This document shows positions 5,601-6,713 of a stretch of 6,713 bases of DNA, one piece after another. The notes beneath the pieces were generated by a model. The model was not told where the DNA came from, searched no databases, and worked only from the letters and a program-made list of their open reading frames with translations. The stretch lies in NCBI GenBank assembly GCA_021790555.1, contig JAJYGY010000408.1, positions 1-6,713 of the forward strand, written 5' to 3'. Position 1 is the stretch's first letter; each line of letters opens with the position of its first letter. Source of the DNA: a bacterium. Lineage in GTDB: Bacteria; Oederibacteriota; JAJYGY01. Made by a program: the position numbers and the translations under genes.

Positions 5601-6713
5601 GGCCCAGGACGAGGATCCCGTCTATTCCTCGGCCGGGGTCAGCCTCACCTGCAACGCCCTCCCCACGCCCGCGCCGGCCTTTTCAAAGTCCGCCTCGCCG
5701 GCCACGGCGGCCCTGGGCGGCGACATCACCTACACCCTGAGCTACACCGCCCCGGTGCCGGTCAGCACCGTGTCCGACACCTTCGGCAACCCGGCCACCT
5801 TCGCCAACTGGAGCCAGAGCGTCAATTCGGGCACCACCTTCTCCATCACCGGGGGACAGCTGGCCTCGGCCAACTGGGGGGGCGGCACCCTGGTCAACAC
5901 CCTCACCCAGGCCACCGACACCACGGTGACGGCCTGGATGCAGGTGGCCGCCTACGCCACCGCGGGCATCGTGCTGCGCGCCGGCGGCAACACCTACTAC
6001 TACGTCCAGGTCAAGACCACCAACAACGGCCAGTCGCAGATCACCTTTGAAAAATCGGTGGCCGGGGCCTTCACCGTGGTCCAGCAGACCGCGGCCAACC
6101 TCACCATCGCAGGCGCCACGCCCTTCGGCCTGGAGGTGGGCGCCTCGGGTTCCAGCTTCAACATCCTCTACGACACCGGTTCGGGCTGGGTGAACCCCTT
6201 CGGCGGGCCCGTCACGGACGCCTCCATCCCCGGCCCGGGCCTGGCCGGCGTGCGCACGGACAACGACCCCTCGGCGGCCTGGTCCTCGTTTTCGGCCACG
6301 CTGGACAAGATGGCCATGTCCATCAGCGACACCACCCCCGCCGACACGGTCTACGTCTCGTCCGTCAACCCGCCCTCCACGGCGCCGGCGCCGGGTGCCG
6401 CCGGCCTGGTGGCCTGGAACCTGGGCCAGGTGGCCCAGGGAAGCTACCTTTCCGAGACCCTGGTGGTGGAGGCCTCCACCTGCCCTCCCGGGGGGCTGGT
6501 CGCCAACCAGGCCTACCTTGCCGGGCCCGGGCTTTACTCCAATTTCGTCGACACCACGGTCACCTGCGGAAGCCCCACGGACACGCCCACCGTCACGCCT
6601 TCGCCCACCGCCTCGGCCACGGCCTCGCCCACCGCCACCCCCAGTTCCAGCCCGACGGCCACGCCCACGGCCAGCCCCACGCCTTCGCCTTCCGCCACGC
6701 CCACCCCCACCGG
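2695..6713 (+). CDS. Secreted glycoside hydrolase family 8 enzyme with DUF11-like repeats, CBM-like and LamG-like domains (3' partial)
   Basis: The frame is open from ATG 2695 to the right edge (1339 complete codons). Residues 1-22 look like a signal peptide: Arg2-Arg3, a Leu-rich core, then ASA (15-17) or TWA before the mature chain. Residues ~40-495 form a GH8 (alpha/alpha)6-type domain. Its landmarks are TEGDGYA with E103 as the expected general acid, AADGDYDVALGLLMAWYQW (163-181) close to the family signature, MDYAAPSYF (263-271), and FRNGWRTLLNY (337-347). GH8 enzymes cleave beta-1,4 glucans, xylan or chitosan; the substrate here is undecided. DUF11-like repeats follow at ~504-612, 645-978 and 996-1291. 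The second contains an inserted segment (~672-898) resembling a CBM3 beta-sandwich, the third a concanavalin A/LamG-like one (~1024-1204). From ~1293 a Ser/Thr/Pro linker runs off the window. The ATG fits the signal peptide but lacks a good Shine-Dalgarno. The catalytic-domain call is firm, the accessory calls weaker. Confidence 0.9.
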   Translation, partial: MRRLLANLLFLLMCASARTWAAVPVNINSGNPRYPFPQFLDYDNGALGTLADHNPVGVPHAAMEHWMRDAWQIYANEFTYTGQSWQGVQYIQGNVGCPYDCTEGDGYALIAAAYMGDKQTFDGLWFQIHDDKMQMEPTYSGCVTANAAYPYGGLPKDNTNDSAADGDYDVALGLLMAWYQWGDTSGYTDACGNPISYKAEALNMIRALVETAPGNTGVTCTVASGDIGLDGYIKGGDTWGEMTNWANGLCPQPQFGGPTTEHMDYAAPSYFQCFASFLEGQGFSSTGFDVTQFLRAAASSDWLMGQMNAQGLIPFAGNVAVSGSTATFSEFADGEDFRNGWRTLLNYVWNGNPATTWDPAAHQVAAGGNTFEQDEALRFDSFLADPQSLGQSCSSFGSSPVTYQGVSTLMYYYNPAGAPQTTFNLNWIDGTGSPAAVAAQDFPTMAKLFRQCAIEWGTDTTGDGYLSSVPTYFHGFFRWLGMAILAGCLPDPCSLVAPGGTPPANLKVYKSVDRTTAFEGDTLTYVISYRNYASTAASGTVITDTLPAQLSYVSSQPAASVSGQVVTFNVGAVPGLQNQDVSATQGAVTVVARVDAGTVGDHICNTASIACANGSGWTSNQYPDDDTSQTTAIMERNCVDVLPQALSLTKSASVALANPGNTITYSIAYRDNPVPFVNGGRPGVVVSMANDGISSSGTYLNVKFRVWDDADIPYINYGNYRISYYLYDPSQPSWTVSNPPIISEGAPAAGVTVSQENLPYGSDAQGSWNQRLIIQFPQQLATTADHLFEYSGELARIHLGALVPFRFKWAVSLPSLSPTNWSDDWSADPAAQDTDGGGYFPVTDDWTQYPNPASGVPVTRLDPSACQTASHEVDNVLVEEWDGYTWRRVFGNGPVSGRQVDDAVISDTLPAGVTFGGFVGSPGSLNGNVVSWSIPQINIDQAGTVSYWVTANNPGCPTSAVITNQASLQAQDEDPVYSSAGVSLTCNALPTPAPAFSKSASPATAALGGDITYTLSYTAPVPVSTVSDTFGNPATFANWSQSVNSGTTFSITGGQLASANWGGGTLVNTLTQATDTTVTAWMQVAAYATAGIVLRAGGNTYYYVQVKTTNNGQSQITFEKSVAGAFTVVQQTAANLTIAGATPFGLEVGASGSSFNILYDTGSGWVNPFGGPVTDASIPGPGLAGVRTDNDPSAAWSSFSATLDKMAMSISDTTPADTVYVSSVNPPSTAPAPGAAGLVAWNLGQVAQGSYLSETLVVEASTCPPGGLVANQAYLAGPGLYSNFVDTTVTCGSPTDTPTVTPSPTASATASPTATPSSSPTATPTASPTPSPSATPTPT
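4204..4530 (+). other. DUF11-like beta repeat 1 of the GH8 protein (uninterrupted)
   Basis: Residues ~504-612 follow the DUF11 pattern: NLKVYKSVDRTTAFEGDTLTY, then YRNYAS, VITDTLPAQLSYVSS, a VVTFNVG strand, a VVARVDAG strand and a closing CNTASIACANG. This intact copy is the template for recognising the two later copies as split. In other exported bacterial proteins such repeats are structural, Ig-like stalk units. Confidence 0.7.
4627..5628 (+). other. DUF11-like repeat 2, interrupted by a CBM3-like inserted domain
   Basis: The first strands (residues 645-671: LSLTKSASVALANPGNTITY then SIAYRD) match the start of repeat 1. The continuation typical of the repeat (VISDTLPAGVTF, VVSWSI, NQASLQAQD) appears only at ~901-978. 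The ~225 residues between (nt ~4708-5388) contain LNVKFRVWDD, YRISYYLYD, RLIIQFPQQL, LARIHLGALVPF and NWSDDWSAD. Their order and spacing recall a family 3 carbohydrate-binding module, including the RYY-like strand and the closing Trp/Asp-rich loop. The split is seen in the sequence; the CBM3 identity is a pattern-based inference. Confidence 0.55.
5680..6567 (+). other. DUF11-like repeat 3, interrupted by a concanavalin A/LamG-like inserted domain
   Basis: The opening strands (residues 996-1020: FSKSASPATAALGGDITYTL then SYTA) are separated from the closing part (ISDTTPADTVYVSS, LVAWNLGQV, VANQAYLAG; ~1210-1280) by ~180 residues (nt ~5764-6306). That insert reads VSDTFGNPATFANW, FSITGGQLASANW, AGIVLRAGGNTYYYVQ, FGLEVGASGSSFNILYDTG and AGVRTDNDPSAAW. 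This is the usual order of a ConA-like jelly roll: a DtF...W start, a GG-L strand, a G-V-RA strand with YY, then an L-V-G strand. Such domains often bind sugars. The identification is by pattern only. Confidence 0.5.
6571..6713 (+). repeat. Ser/Thr/Pro-coding low-complexity linker at the window's right edge
   Basis: From residue ~1293 the GH8 protein changes abruptly to Ser, Thr, Pro and Ala only (SPTDTPTVTPSPTAS and on), encoded by ACGCCC, ACGGCC, AGCCCC and TCGCCC units. It resembles the linker at bases 2-469 in both composition and short DNA words. The window stops inside it. Confidence 0.9.

Noticed and set aside
2733..6050. Open plus-strand frame of 1105 codons overlapping the GH8 gene.
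   Set aside because: The product is Arg/Pro/Gly/His-rich low-complexity sequence. The frame starting at 2695 has a signal peptide and clear GH8 motifs, so this is an out-of-frame shadow.

Overview
The window is GC-rich bacterial DNA. The coding regions are dominated by codons ending in C or G. One AT-rich intergenic island of about 200 bases contrasts sharply with them. The two plus-strand proteins are very large secreted or surface proteins with Ser/Thr/Pro linkers, DUF11-type repeats and FlgD-like Ig modules. That style is familiar from little-cultured phyla (Elusimicrobiota, FCPU426, 'Goldbacteria', Fibrobacterota-like lineages). The phylum is an inference from style only; the window has no marker gene.

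Layout. (1) Bases 2-1366, plus: the C-terminal part of a large surface protein, with about 156 codons of Ser/Thr/Pro linker followed by three FlgD-like Ig modules. (2) Bases 1372-2496, minus: a complete cytosolic GAF-GGDEF diguanylate cyclase that converges on gene 1 with only 5 bases between the stop codons. (3) Bases 2497-2694: an AT-rich divergent promoter region with a perfect TATAAT on each strand, a clear Shine-Dalgarno for the cyclase, and a 7-codon leader frame with a strong Shine-Dalgarno on the plus side. (4) Bases 2695-6713, plus: a glycoside hydrolase family 8 (GH8) protein, open at the 3' edge, with at least 1339 codons. It has a signal peptide, a GH8 catalytic domain, and three DUF11-like beta repeats, two of which appear interrupted by inserted beta-sandwich domains (one CBM3-like, one concanavalin A/LamG-like). 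A Ser/Thr/Pro linker then runs off the window.

How the parts may work together. The GH8 protein is probably exported to act on a beta-1,4-linked polysaccharide, held near substrate or surface by its accessory domains. The upstream gene carries the same kind of linker followed by FlgD-like modules, so the GH8 protein probably ends in a similar C-terminal assembly beyond the window. The divergent cyclase would make c-di-GMP, the usual signal for surface life and exopolysaccharide control. The functional link rests on adjacency only. Both window ends lie inside low-complexity Ser/Thr/Pro coding repeats, which looks like a short-read contig that broke at those repeats.
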